From the NCBI GenBank assembly GCA_964345225.1, contig CAYFQB010000065.1:1-37671 (forward strand): a stretch of DNA of 37,671 nt. The letters run 5' to 3'. The position numbers were made by a program, and so were the translations under genes. Origin of the DNA: CAYFQB01 sp964345225. Lineage in GTDB: Bacteria; Nitrospirota; Thermodesulfovibrionia; Thermodesulfovibrionales; UBA6898. Positions 16,038-24,595 of this stretch are shown here, in pieces; positions within the stretch are counted from its first letter, which is position 1; the number at the start of each line of letters is the position of its first letter. A model generated the notes under the pieces. The model was not told the origin of the DNA. It was given only the letters and a program-made list of their open reading frames with translations, and made no database searches.

Positions 16038-16973
16038 TTAGTTACTATCTCCTAACTCCTGAAGGGTTTTATTTAAGCTCATCATATTTTCTACTGAAAA
16101 AAGCTTTGCTGAAGGCTCTATTTTTTTAATTAGCCCTGTGAGAACTCTTCCAGGGCCAACTTCAATAAATGTGTTAATGCCGTTATCAACAATATTTCTG
16201 ATTGAGTCTTCCCATAGCAAAGGGCTGTTTAATTGTTTGATAAGTGACAATTTAATCTTCTCTGCATTAATAAGAAACATTGCATCTGCATTATTCACTA
16301 CCGGAATATCGGTGCTAACGAAGTCTATTGTATCAAGAAGCTCAGCCAGCCTGTTCGATGCCTCGACCATTAAGGTACAATGTGAGGGTGCACTCACAGC
16401 AATTGGAATCACCCTCTTTGCACCTGTGATTTTTGCGAGTTTCATTGCATCTTCAACTGCCTCTCTCTCGCCCGCTATTACAATCTGTTCTGGAGAATTA
16501 TAATTGGCTGGTGAGACATAGCCAGATTCTACTGAAAGACATATATCGTCTACCTTATTCCTGCTGAGACCGATAATGGCAGCCATAAGACCCTCTCCTT
16601 CCGGCACAGCATTTTGCATAAATATTCCCCTCTTTTCAGTAAGTTTTAAAGCCTCCTGAAAGGGGAGGACGCCTGCTGCAACAATCGCAGTGTATTCACC
16701 GAGGCTGTGGCCAGCCACCACATAGGGGATGATTCCTTTTGATGTTAGAATCCTTAATGCGCCTATGCTGACTGTCAGTATACATGGCTGTGTCCTGAAT
16801 GTCTTATTTAGCTCTTCCCTGGGCCCACTAAAACACAGTTCTTTTATATCATATCCGAGGGTTTCAGAGGCCTCTTCAAAGACAGATTTAACCTCACTGA
16901 AATTTTCCCAGAGTTCCCTCCCCATTCCAACATACTGCGAACCCTGGCCTGGAAATACAAATGCAATTTTCAC
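16038..16973 (-). CDS. fabD: Malonyl-CoA:ACP transacylase (FabD)
   Basis: A 311-residue enzyme that moves the malonyl group from CoA to ACP for fatty-acid synthesis. Motifs: FVFPGQGSQ at 5-13, catalytic Ser90 in AGHSLGE, Arg115 in EKRG and His198 in SAPSHC. The start was set at a GTG (16973) that overlaps the etfA stop as GTGA. A longer ATG frame from 17042 would add 23 residues that overlap etfA and match no FabD N terminus. It is translationally coupled to etfA and separated from the fabG-acpP-fabF group by about 5 kb, an uncommon placement. Confidence 0.93.
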   Translation of the reverse strand: MKIAFVFPGQGSQYVGMGRELWENFSEVKSVFEEASETLGYDIKELCFSGPREELNKTFRTQPCILTVSIGALRILTSKGIIPYVVAGHSLGEYTAIVAAGVLPFQEALKLTEKRGIFMQNAVPEGEGLMAAIIGLSRNKVDDICLSVESGYVSPANYNSPEQIVIAGEREAVEDAMKLAKITGAKRVIPIAVSAPSHCTLMVEASNRLAELLDTIDFVSTDIPVVNNADAMFLINAEKIKLSLIKQLNSPLLWEDSIRNIVDNGINTFIEVGPGRVLTGLIKKIEPSAKLFSVENMMSLNKTLQELGDSN

Positions 16974-18157
16974 AGCCCCTTTACCTCTTTTATCTTCTTT
17001 GTAAGCATAGGGACAATCTCGAACATGTCTCCCACTAAACAAAAATTTGCAACATTAAAAATAGGTGCCTCGGGGTTCTTATTTATTGCTACAATTATAT
17101 CTGAAGACTGCATGCCGACAAGGTGCTGGACAGCTCCAGATATGCCGCATGCAATATACAATTTAGGGCTCACGGTCTTTCCTGTCTGTCCTACCTGGTG
17201 TCTGTATGGAATCCAACCCTCGTCAACTGCGGCCCTCGAAGCTGCAACAGAAGCTCCAAGTACCTCTGCAAGTTCAAAAAGGATTTCAAAACCTTTTTCT
17301 CCGCCTACCCCTCTTCCACCTGCAACTATAATATCTGCTTCCTGAAGATTTATAGCAGTTTCGGAAACCTCCTTAACCGCCTCTATAACTCTGGTCCTTG
17401 ATTTTATATTATCAGTAATTACTTTAATAATCTCGCCTTTTCTGTTCTTGTCATATTCCAGCCTTTTCATTACACGGGGCCTAACAGTTGCCATCTGGGG
17501 TCTAGTATGCGGGCAAATGATTGTGGCCATTATATTGCCGCCAAAGGCAGGGCGAATCTGCAAAAGGTTCTTTGTTTCATCATCGATATCAAGTGATGTG
17601 CAGTCAGCGGTAAGTCCTGTCCTTAACCTTGCGGCAACCCTTGGAATAAAAGATCTTCCAATCGGAGTTGCACCTGCAAGGACTATCTCAGGTTTGTACT
17701 TTTTAATAAGTTCTGAAAGCAGGCTGGAATAAGGTTCAGCATTGAATCTGCTGAATATTTCATCCGTACAGTGGTATGCTCTATCCGCACCCCATTGAAT
17801 AAGTTTATCTGCTTCTGATTCTAAGGCTCCAAAAAGTACTGCTGAGAGCTCAGTACCAAGCTTGTCAGCAAGCCTTCTTCCAGCGCCAAGAAGTTCAAAT
17901 GAGACATCGGCAATTTTACCATCTCTTTGCTCAGCAAAAACCCATACACCTCGTCCCTCCCCTTTCTCTCTTTCATCGTATTCTTCTTTAACCTCAGATA
18001 TTGCGCCTTCAGGACAAACGCTTAAGCAGGCATTACAGAACTGGCAGTATTCATTAATCTCTGCCTTTCCGTCCTTAATAACAATTGCATCGTAAGGACA
18101 AGACTGTAAGCATTCTTCACATGCACTACATTTATCTTTATCTATTTTTATAAACAT
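16970..18157 (-). CDS. etfA: Electron transfer flavoprotein alpha subunit with N-terminal 2[4Fe-4S] ferredoxin domain
   Basis: A 395-residue protein. Residues 1-60 hold two complete ferredoxin motifs (C10-C13-C16-C20 and C38-C41-C44-C48). The rest is EtfA, with the C-terminal FAD domain around 310-365 (VGQTGKTVSPKLYIACGI, then IVAINKN). With EtfB it shuttles electrons between an acyl-CoA dehydrogenase or similar partner and an acceptor. The ferredoxin head suggests an extra Fe-S route, as in Etf variants of anaerobes. It overlaps etfB by 10 bp and fabD by 4 bp. Confidence 0.94.
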   Translation of the reverse strand: MFIKIDKDKCSACEECLQSCPYDAIVIKDGKAEINEYCQFCNACLSVCPEGAISEVKEEYDEREKGEGRGVWVFAEQRDGKIADVSFELLGAGRRLADKLGTELSAVLFGALESEADKLIQWGADRAYHCTDEIFSRFNAEPYSSLLSELIKKYKPEIVLAGATPIGRSFIPRVAARLRTGLTADCTSLDIDDETKNLLQIRPAFGGNIMATIICPHTRPQMATVRPRVMKRLEYDKNRKGEIIKVITDNIKSRTRVIEAVKEVSETAINLQEADIIVAGGRGVGGEKGFEILFELAEVLGASVAASRAAVDEGWIPYRHQVGQTGKTVSPKLYIACGISGAVQHLVGMQSSDIIVAINKNPEAPIFNVANFCLVGDMFEIVPMLTKKIKEVKGL

Positions 18158-18930
18158 TTTAACCTTACAAGTTCCTTAACCAGGGCATCAACCTTTCCCT
18201 CGGTTGTGCCCTCGAGCACTTTCCTGTCTTTTTTCCTTCCCGGTGCAAAAATGTTTTTGACCTGCGTAGGTGATCCTTTTAGTCCGATACTGTCTTCACT
18301 CGCCTTTATATCTGATGCAGCCATCTTTTTTATATCAGCCTTCTTGGCTGCCATTTTACCTTTTAGGGAAGGCATCCTCGGGACATTTAATTCCTTTATT
18401 ACAGTAAAAAGTACAGGCAGTGAAGATTCTATTACATCATATCCATCGTCCATTAATCTCTGCACAATAATCCTGTCATCTTTTATTTCATCAATTTTAC
18501 GAATATAAGCTATATGAGGTACATCAAGGAACTCTGCTATCTCAGGGCCAACCTGGGCTGTATCACCATCTATCGCCTGCTTGCCGCAGATTATGATATC
18601 AGCACCTAGATATTCTATAGTCTTTGCAAGGGTATAAGCCGTTGCCCATGTGTCAGAGCCGGCAAACGCCCTGTCAGTACAGAGCACGGCATCATCAACA
18701 CCCATGGAAATAGCATCTCTCAGGGCAGCCTCTGCCTGAGGCGGCCCCATGGTAATCACAGTTACACTGCCACCGACCTTTTCTTTTATCTGCAGGCCTG
18801 CCTCTATTGCATGAAGATCATAAGGGTTAATTATACTCGGCACCTCGTCCCTTATAAGGGTATTTGTTTCAGGATTAATCCTGACCTCGGCAGTATCAGG
18901 AACCTGCTTTATGCAAACAATAATTCTCAA
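18148..18930 (-). CDS. etfB: Electron transfer flavoprotein beta subunit
   Basis: A 260-residue EtfB. The N terminus (MRIIVCIKQVPDTAEVRI) is characteristic, followed by the ETF adenine-nucleotide fold with CGKQAIDGDTAQVGPEIAE around 148-167. It pairs with EtfA. Whether the pair is bifurcating cannot be told by eye. It is the first gene of etfB-etfA-fabD, and a plausible promoter lies just upstream. Confidence 0.94.
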   Translation of the reverse strand: MRIIVCIKQVPDTAEVRINPETNTLIRDEVPSIINPYDLHAIEAGLQIKEKVGGSVTVITMGPPQAEAALRDAISMGVDDAVLCTDRAFAGSDTWATAYTLAKTIEYLGADIIICGKQAIDGDTAQVGPEIAEFLDVPHIAYIRKIDEIKDDRIIVQRLMDDGYDVIESSLPVLFTVIKELNVPRMPSLKGKMAAKKADIKKMAASDIKASEDSIGLKGSPTQVKNIFAPGRKKDRKVLEGTTEGKVDALVKELVRLKCL

Positions 18931-18994
18931 TATATTTCTTTCCTGAATTTATAAGACATAAGTCAATTATTTTATTAATATACTGTAAATTATA

Positions 18995-19024
18995 ATTATA
19001 CGACTTTAAGTTTTAACATGTAAA
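18995..19024 (-). promoter_or_regulatory. Promoter candidate for etfB-etfA-fabD
   Basis: On the minus strand TTTACA (19019-19024) is followed after 18 nt by a perfect TATAAT (18995-19000), about 65 bp before the etfB start. The -35 box differs from TTGACA at one base. Confidence 0.5.
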
Positions 19025-19106
19025 GAATTCTGCTGATTTTGAACAGACTAAGGTACAACCTCTTTCGGGGTGATAGATAATAATTATTATGAAAAAAAAT
19101 CTTTTA

Positions 19107-20153
19107 TTATTCTTTGTAGAAATGGACATCCCTTTGGGGAAATGGGATAGTAATACCCAGCTCGTTGAACTTTTTGTATACTGTACAATTTAACTCATGT
19201 ATGGTACGGCCTCTCATAGCAGGTTCTTTTGCCCAGCACAGGAGCTCAAAATTAAGTGATGAATCTCCAAATTGTCTGAATCTTACCCTTGGGGCGGGAT
19301 CATGCAGGATATTTTCATTGTCTTTTGCAATTCCCAATAAAGTACTCTGTACAAGGTCTATATCACTGCCATAAGCAACTGATACAGGTATTCTAACCCT
19401 GAAATTAGGTATAGGAGCACTTTCATTAATAATCTTCGTATTAGCAATAATTGAATTGGGGATAGTAATCAATATATCGTCCCTTGTCTTTATCCTGGTA
19501 CTCCTCAGACCAATAGCAACTACTTCCCCCCTTTCTCCACTGTCAAGGACAACATAGTCTCCTATCTTAAAGGGCCTATCCATAAATACGCTGACACCAC
19601 CGAAGAGATTTGCAATAGTGTCTTTTGCGGCAAAGGCAACCGCAGCTCCTGCAATCCCGGCTGAAGCTACTAAGGGGGTAATACTAATCTTCCAGATAGA
19701 GAGGATCATCATGAGAGCTGCAACAATTATTATAATCTTGACTATATTCTCAATCAAAGGTATTACATCTTTGCTCAATCCTGTTACATCAGACACACTG
19801 CGAAGGCCATGTTCAATAAATGAATCGCTTAATCTTGCTACTGTTATTGACCACATAATTGCAAGGGTCGAATACAGGACACCATCTAAGTAGAAGATGA
19901 CCTTCTGGGAGGGGCCTATATATAAGATGGTCTGGACAGCGCCAATTATGACAACAGTTACCAGAATCGGTCTATGGATCAGGTCTATTATTCTGTCATC
20001 TATATCAGAATGTGTAAACCTTGTGAATCTGCGCAGAACTTTATCTACAAACAGGTCAGCAAGCTTTGCTATCACAATAAAGACAACTAATGCTATAGCG
20101 GCGTTTACATATGGCGAAGATGATATCTCAAGTGATTCTATAAAACCCGTCAT
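19107..20153 (-). CDS. Mechanosensitive ion channel, MscS family
   Basis: A 348-residue membrane protein. Several N-terminal hydrophobic segments (about 14-35, 55-80, 90-110, 130-155) precede the glycine/alanine-rich pore helix and the family signature VFMDRPFKIGDYVVL. A cytoplasmic beta domain follows (RSTRIKTRDDILITIPNS). The role is osmotic-shock relief. It lies 9 bp after the acyl-CoA dehydrogenase stop, so the two may share a transcript, although no functional link is evident. Confidence 0.9.
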   Translation of the reverse strand: MTGFIESLEISSSPYVNAAIALVVFIVIAKLADLFVDKVLRRFTRFTHSDIDDRIIDLIHRPILVTVVIIGAVQTILYIGPSQKVIFYLDGVLYSTLAIMWSITVARLSDSFIEHGLRSVSDVTGLSKDVIPLIENIVKIIIIVAALMMILSIWKISITPLVASAGIAGAAVAFAAKDTIANLFGGVSVFMDRPFKIGDYVVLDSGERGEVVAIGLRSTRIKTRDDILITIPNSIIANTKIINESAPIPNFRVRIPVSVAYGSDIDLVQSTLLGIAKDNENILHDPAPRVRFRQFGDSSLNFELLCWAKEPAMRGRTIHELNCTVYKKFNELGITIPFPQRDVHFYKE

Positions 20154-20162
20154 GGAAATATT

Positions 20163-21320
20163 TTATTTCTTTCTTGCTGCTTCTCTGATTAATGACTGTC
20201 CAATGATATTCCTCTGAATCTGGTTGGTACCCTCAAAAATCTGCAATATCTTTGCATCCCTCATCATCTTTTCTACAGGATACTCTTTCATATAGCCTGC
20301 CCCCCCCATAACCTGTACCGCATCTGTCGTAACCTTCATGGCAACATCTGTTGCAAATAGCTTCGACATAGCAGACTCCTTGGAAACGTCTTTTGCACCG
20401 CTGTCAATGAATCTGGCAACTGAGTATACCAGTGACCTGGCAGCTTCTATTGAGGTCGTCATATCAGCAAGCATGTGCTGGATTGCCTGAAAACTTATTA
20501 TTGGATGTCCAAACTGTATCCTCTGCCTTGCAAATTTAACTGCTTCCTCAAATGCACCCTGCGCAACTCCAACTCCCTGTGCCCCTACACCTGTTCTTGA
20601 GCTGTCGAGTGTCTTCATTGTAACAATAAAGCCCATGCCCTCTTTTCCGATAATATTCTCCTTGGGGATTCTGCAGTTGTCGAAAATCAGTTCGCTTGTC
20701 GCTGAAGCCCTGATTCCCATTTTATTTTCCTTTTTACCGAAAGAAAATCCCGGTGTTCCCTTCTCTACAATAAATGCCGATGCTCCTCGGGGGCCTTTTG
20801 ATCTATCTGTCATAGCAATTATGGTATAAATTTCTGCCTCACCACCGTTTGTTATCCACTGTTTTGTTCCATTCAGTACATACTCATCACCTTCAGGCCT
20901 TGCTGTTGTCTGAATTCCTCCTGCATCACTTCCTGCATTCGCCTCTGTTAATCCAAAGGCTACAAGCCTTTTACCAGCTACTATATCTGGAAGATATCTC
21001 TTTTTCTGCTCATCGCTTCCTAAAAACAAAATAGGATATGTTCCTAATGCATTGGCAGCGTAAGTTGTTGATACCCCAAGACATGCCCTTGATAATTCCT
21101 CAACTGCAATACAGATCTCAAGGCAGCCTTTGCCAAGTCCACCATATTCTTCAGGTACAAAAAGACCGAAGAGGTCTGATTGAGCAAGAACATTTATTAT
21201 GTCCCATGGGAACTCTCCTTTTTCGTCGAGTTCCGCCCTTACAGGCACGACCTTTTCTTCTGCTATCTGCCTTGAAAGGTCTCTTATCATAACCTGCTCT
21301 TCATTTAAAAAATAGTCCAT
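20163..21320 (-). CDS. Acyl-CoA dehydrogenase
   Basis: A 385-residue flavoenzyme of the short/medium-chain acyl-CoA dehydrogenase family. It has the family signatures TEANAGSDA (N-terminal half) and the C-terminal QIFEGTNQIQRNIIG, where Glu363 is in the catalytic-base position. It oxidises an acyl-CoA to the enoyl-CoA and would pass electrons to an Etf. The etfBA pair lies just 1.2 kb downstream, so they may cooperate. The chain length preferred is not readable from the sequence. Confidence 0.93.
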   Translation of the reverse strand: MDYFLNEEQVMIRDLSRQIAEEKVVPVRAELDEKGEFPWDIINVLAQSDLFGLFVPEEYGGLGKGCLEICIAVEELSRACLGVSTTYAANALGTYPILFLGSDEQKKRYLPDIVAGKRLVAFGLTEANAGSDAGGIQTTARPEGDEYVLNGTKQWITNGGEAEIYTIIAMTDRSKGPRGASAFIVEKGTPGFSFGKKENKMGIRASATSELIFDNCRIPKENIIGKEGMGFIVTMKTLDSSRTGVGAQGVGVAQGAFEEAVKFARQRIQFGHPIISFQAIQHMLADMTTSIEAARSLVYSVARFIDSGAKDVSKESAMSKLFATDVAMKVTTDAVQVMGGAGYMKEYPVEKMMRDAKILQIFEGTNQIQRNIIGQSLIREAARKK

Positions 21321-21458
21321 TTCTAACCCCCCGGATTTTCAAAGGCTATATAAGTTTAATGTCAGACGCAGTTGATTATTTTAACAGAATTTGATTGAAA
21401 TTGGTGGAAAAATATTTTAGATTATCAAAAGACTATCTTAAACATTTATAATTTAATA

Positions 21459-21611
21459 ATGGAAAGATGTGAGGTTTGCAACCAGCCAGTCAACAAATGC
21501 ATCTGCTGTCCTGAATGAGGACATGTATGCCTTCTGGATCAGGGGGAATTTTATTGTCCGGTATGCAAGCCGAAACCTAATATAAAAGATAGCACTGAAA
21601 ACAAAAATTGA
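21459..21611 (+). CDS. Putative small selenoprotein, Cys-rich zinc-ribbon-like, with in-frame UGA
   Basis: An ATG at 21459 opens a 50-residue frame to TGA at 21609-21611, interrupted only by a TGA at codon 20 (21516-21518). The product reads MERCEVCNQP, then NKCICCPE-U20-GHVC, then FYCPVCKPKP. The UGA replaces the cysteine expected in a CPECG zinc-ribbon knuckle, and a second CPVC knuckle follows 13 residues later. A hairpin with bacterial SECIS geometry starts after the UGA (21519-21559). No Shine-Dalgarno is seen, but TATAAT at 21447-21452 lies 6 nt before the ATG, so the message could be leaderless. The function is unknown. If UGA were a stop the product would be only 19 residues. Confidence 0.65.
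21519..21559 (+). promoter_or_regulatory. Putative bacterial SECIS element of the small UGA gene
   Basis: Directly after the UGA, GGACA (21519-21523) pairs with TGTCC (21555-21559). Inside, CCTTCT pairs with AGGGGG (21530-21546) around a GGATC loop, or with one more pair around GAT. The inner stem begins 11 nt and the loop 17 nt after the UGA. A loop starting GG and this spacing match the layout of the E. coli fdhF element. Confidence 0.55.
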
Positions 21612-21701
21612 TTAGGCTATTAAAAGGTTTATCTCCGAAATAGTTGCAAGATAGTAAAATAATGTAAATCCTATTCCTATTTTTATTTTGAGGAACAAAT
21701 T

Positions 21702-22199
21702 ATGACAGTTGATCATTCTTTTGACATAGTCTGTAAAGTCGATTTGCAGGAAGTACAGAATTCCGTTCAACAGGCAATGAAAGAGATCTGGCAGAGATTT
21801 GACTTTAAAGAAAGCAAAAGCAATATAGAACTGAATAAAAACAGTCATGAAATAAATATTATCTCTGATGACGAATATAAACTTAAAAGCGTAATCGATA
21901 TTCTTCAGACAAAACTTGTAAATCGTGGTGTATCTCTTAAGGCATTAAACTACGGTAAAATAGAGCAGGCTTCAGGTGGAACAGTAAAGCAGATTATATC
22001 TCTTCAACAGGGTATCCCGATAGAAAAAGCAAGAGAAATTGTAAAAATTATTAAGGATAAAAAGATGAAGGTACAGGCTGAAATACAGAAAGACCAGGTG
22101 AGGGTCAGGGCAAAGAAGATTGATGACCTTCAGGCTATAATTAAATTTCTAAAAGAAAAGGATTATGATTTTCATATTGACTTTGTAAATTACAGATAA
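21702..22199 (+). CDS. yajQ: YajQ family protein (UPF0234), nucleotide/cyclic-di-GMP-binding
   Basis: A 165-residue protein with the complete YajQ layout: N-terminal DHSFDIVCKVDLQEVQNSV, then the QRFDFK motif, and C-terminal KKMKVQAEIQKDQVRVRAK and DDLQAIIKFLKEKD. Family members bind nucleotides and, in some bacteria, cyclic di-GMP. The physiological role here is unknown. It is convergent with rnc. Confidence 0.93.
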   Translation: MTVDHSFDIVCKVDLQEVQNSVQQAMKEIWQRFDFKESKSNIELNKNSHEINIISDDEYKLKSVIDILQTKLVNRGVSLKALNYGKIEQASGGTVKQIISLQQGIPIEKAREIVKIIKDKKMKVQAEIQKDQVRVRAKKIDDLQAIIKFLKEKDYDFHIDFVNYR

Positions 22200-22280
22200 T
22201 ATTCAACAACACTGCTCTAGAGAATAAAATCGTAAAAGTCACACTTTATAGATTATATTACATAACGATTGTAAATTTTA

Positions 22281-22979
22281 TCACTTAATCTTTCCCAGGG
22301 CTTTTTGGGCAGCAAGGGTCTCAGCCTGCTTCTTTCGCTTTCCCGATGCAACCCCGAGTTTTTTTCCTTTAAGAAATACTGCAACAGTAAAAAGCCTCTT
22401 GTGCTCTTCTCCCTGCTGCTTGATAACTTTATATTCCGGGAGAATACCGTAAAGAAGCTGACTTTTCTCCTGTAACTCTGTTTTGTAATCATGAAACTCA
22501 CCAGCCTTAACTGCACTATCTATTCTATCTTTATAGAAAGTTAAAACTATTTTCCTTGTTTTTTCGTAACCTCCATCAATATATACCGCTCCTATAACTG
22601 CTTCTACTGCATCTGAAAGTATTGACTTCTTTTTCCTGCCACCTGTTGATTCTTCGCCTTTGCCCAAAAATAGATATTTACCGAGAGAAAGGTATTTTGC
22701 AATATCTGCAAGAACAGATTCACATACCAGGTATGACTTCATTTTTGCAAGAGCAGATTCTGGATATTTATGTTCAAGAAGAAAAAGATATTCAACTATT
22801 ATCAGCCCAATAACGGAATCTCCTAAAAATTCAAGCCTTTCATTGCTTGAGAAAGCCTTATCTTTATTTTCATGATAATAAGACTTATGGGTCAGTGCTT
22901 CTAAAAGAAGACTCTTGTTCTTAAAGAGATAACCAAGTTTTTTCTCGATATTCCCTATGTTTTGTTTTGATTCGGACAT
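22281..22979 (-). CDS. rnc: Ribonuclease III
   Basis: A 232-residue double-strand-specific endoribonuclease that matures rRNA and some mRNAs. The catalytic signature NERLEFLGDSVIG contains Glu47, Glu50 and Asp54, and Asp123/Glu126 lie in LSDAVEAVIGAVY. A C-terminal double-stranded RNA-binding domain follows from about 160. It is the last gene of fabG-acpP-fabF-rnc, a common bacterial order. Confidence 0.95.
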   Translation of the reverse strand: MSESKQNIGNIEKKLGYLFKNKSLLLEALTHKSYYHENKDKAFSSNERLEFLGDSVIGLIIVEYLFLLEHKYPESALAKMKSYLVCESVLADIAKYLSLGKYLFLGKGEESTGGRKKKSILSDAVEAVIGAVYIDGGYEKTRKIVLTFYKDRIDSAVKAGEFHDYKTELQEKSQLLYGILPEYKVIKQQGEEHKRLFTVAVFLKGKKLGVASGKRKKQAETLAAQKALGKIK

Positions 22980-23028
22980 GAAAGTATTAATTGAATTTTA
23001 TAATCTATCTTTTACCATAAGAAGCAGA

Positions 23029-24273
23029 TTAACCTTTGAATTTTTGGAATAGAAGGCAGGCATTTGTCCCGCCAAAGCCAAAAGAATTCGACAAAGAATA
23101 CCTAACTTCAGCCTTGCTTGACGTATTGGGTATATAATTAAGATCGCATTCAGAATCAGGGTTATCGAGATTTATTGTTGGCGGTATTATATTATTAGTA
23201 ATACTCAGAACACATACAATTGCCTCTACACCGCCCGCTGCACCAAGGAGATGGCCTGTCATTGATTTTGTAGAACTAATAGCCACTTTATATGCATGTT
23301 CTTTGAAAACAGTTTTAATGGCAATTGTCTCCAGTTCATCACCATGCTTAGTTGATGTACCATGGGCATTTATATAATCGACAGACGAGGGTCTGATACC
23401 AGCATCTTTTAAAGCCAAAGCCATACATCTTGCAGCACCTTCACCGTTTATTGAAGGTGAAGTTATGTGATATGCATCTCCTGTCATACCATATCCAATA
23501 ACCTCAGCATAGATATTAGCATCTCTCTTAATTGCATGGGTGAGTTCCTCAAGTATTAAAATGCCTGCTCCTTCACCCATAACGAATCCATCCCTGTCCC
23601 GATCAAACGGTCTGCTTGCTTTTTCAGGTTCGTCATTTCTTGTGGAAAGTGCCTTCATAGAATTAAAACCGCCGATACCCATTGGAGATATTACTGATTC
23701 TGTTCCGCCTGCAATCATTACATCTGCATCACCACGCTTTATAACCTCGAATGCATCTCCAATAGCGTGACTACCTGAAGCGCATGCTGTTACAGGTGCA
23801 GAGTTAGGTCCTTTTGCACCTGATATTATAGAAATCTGACCGGCAGCAAGGTTGATTATAGACATAGGCACAAAAAAAGGCGTCATTCTTTTCGGTCCTT
23901 TATTAATTAATACAAAGTGTTGCCTTTCGATAGCAGGCAATCCACCTATTCCGGCACCTACAATCACACCAACCCTTTCTGCATTATGCTCGTTGATTTT
24001 TAATCTGGAATCTTCCACTGCCATAGTCGCAGCTGCAACGGCAAAATGGATAAACCTGTCCATCTTCTTTATCTCTTTAACTTCTATATAGTTTTCAGGA
24101 TTGAAACCATCAACCTCGCCGGCTATCTGTGTCTGAAATGAAGAAGGGTCAAAATGAGTTATTTTTCTTATGCCGGATTTACCCTGAATCAGGTTATTCC
24201 AGGTTTTCTCAACACCTATTCCTAAAGGGGTAATAAGCCCCATTCCTGTAACGACAATTCTTCTTTCATTCAT
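23029..24273 (-). CDS. fabF: 3-oxoacyl-ACP synthase II (FabF)
   Basis: A 414-residue condensing enzyme that extends acyl-ACP with malonyl-ACP. The Cys-His-His triad is visible: Cys164 in TACASGSHAI, His304 in NAHGTSTKHGD and His341 in SMTGHLLGAAGG. The start ATG overlaps the acpP stop (ATGA), so the synthase and its carrier are translationally coupled. Confidence 0.96.
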   Translation of the reverse strand: MNERRIVVTGMGLITPLGIGVEKTWNNLIQGKSGIRKITHFDPSSFQTQIAGEVDGFNPENYIEVKEIKKMDRFIHFAVAAATMAVEDSRLKINEHNAERVGVIVGAGIGGLPAIERQHFVLINKGPKRMTPFFVPMSIINLAAGQISIISGAKGPNSAPVTACASGSHAIGDAFEVIKRGDADVMIAGGTESVISPMGIGGFNSMKALSTRNDEPEKASRPFDRDRDGFVMGEGAGILILEELTHAIKRDANIYAEVIGYGMTGDAYHITSPSINGEGAARCMALALKDAGIRPSSVDYINAHGTSTKHGDELETIAIKTVFKEHAYKVAISSTKSMTGHLLGAAGGVEAIVCVLSITNNIIPPTINLDNPDSECDLNYIPNTSSKAEVRYSLSNSFGFGGTNACLLFQKFKG

Positions 24274-24509
24274 TGAGATTGTTTATTTTTTATGTATTCG
24301 ATAGCGTCTTTTACTTTTATTATCTTCTCTGCATCCTCGTCAGGTATCTCGATATTAAAGGTCTCTTCAAATGCCATTACAAGTTCAACTGTATCAAGAG
24401 AATCTGATCCAAGATCCTCTACAAATGAAGCTTCCGGTGTAACCTCAGAAGCATTTACTCCAAGCTGCTTTGATATAATCTCCTTTACTTTTTCATCGAT
24501 ATCAGTCAT
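24270..24509 (-). CDS. acpP: Acyl carrier protein
   Basis: A 79-residue acidic carrier protein. Ser37 in the DSLDTVEL motif is the phosphopantetheine attachment site. It carries the growing acyl chain for FabD, FabF and FabG. The start is preceded by GGAGGTAAT. It sits between fabG and fabF as in many bacteria. Confidence 0.96.
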   Translation of the reverse strand: MTDIDEKVKEIISKQLGVNASEVTPEASFVEDLGSDSLDTVELVMAFEETFNIEIPDEDAEKIIKVKDAIEYIKNKQSQ

Positions 24510-24595
24510 TAAATTACCTCCAATTCAATTTCTTTCTTTCAAGATTTAAGATGTAACAATCGTAGCCCCGCTACATCTATATAAACGGTAAATAT

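Noticed and set aside
16974..17042. An N-terminal extension of FabD from the ATG at 17042
   Set aside because: The extra residues overlap the end of etfA and do not match FabD. The GTG at 16973 gives the normal length and a GTGA overlap.
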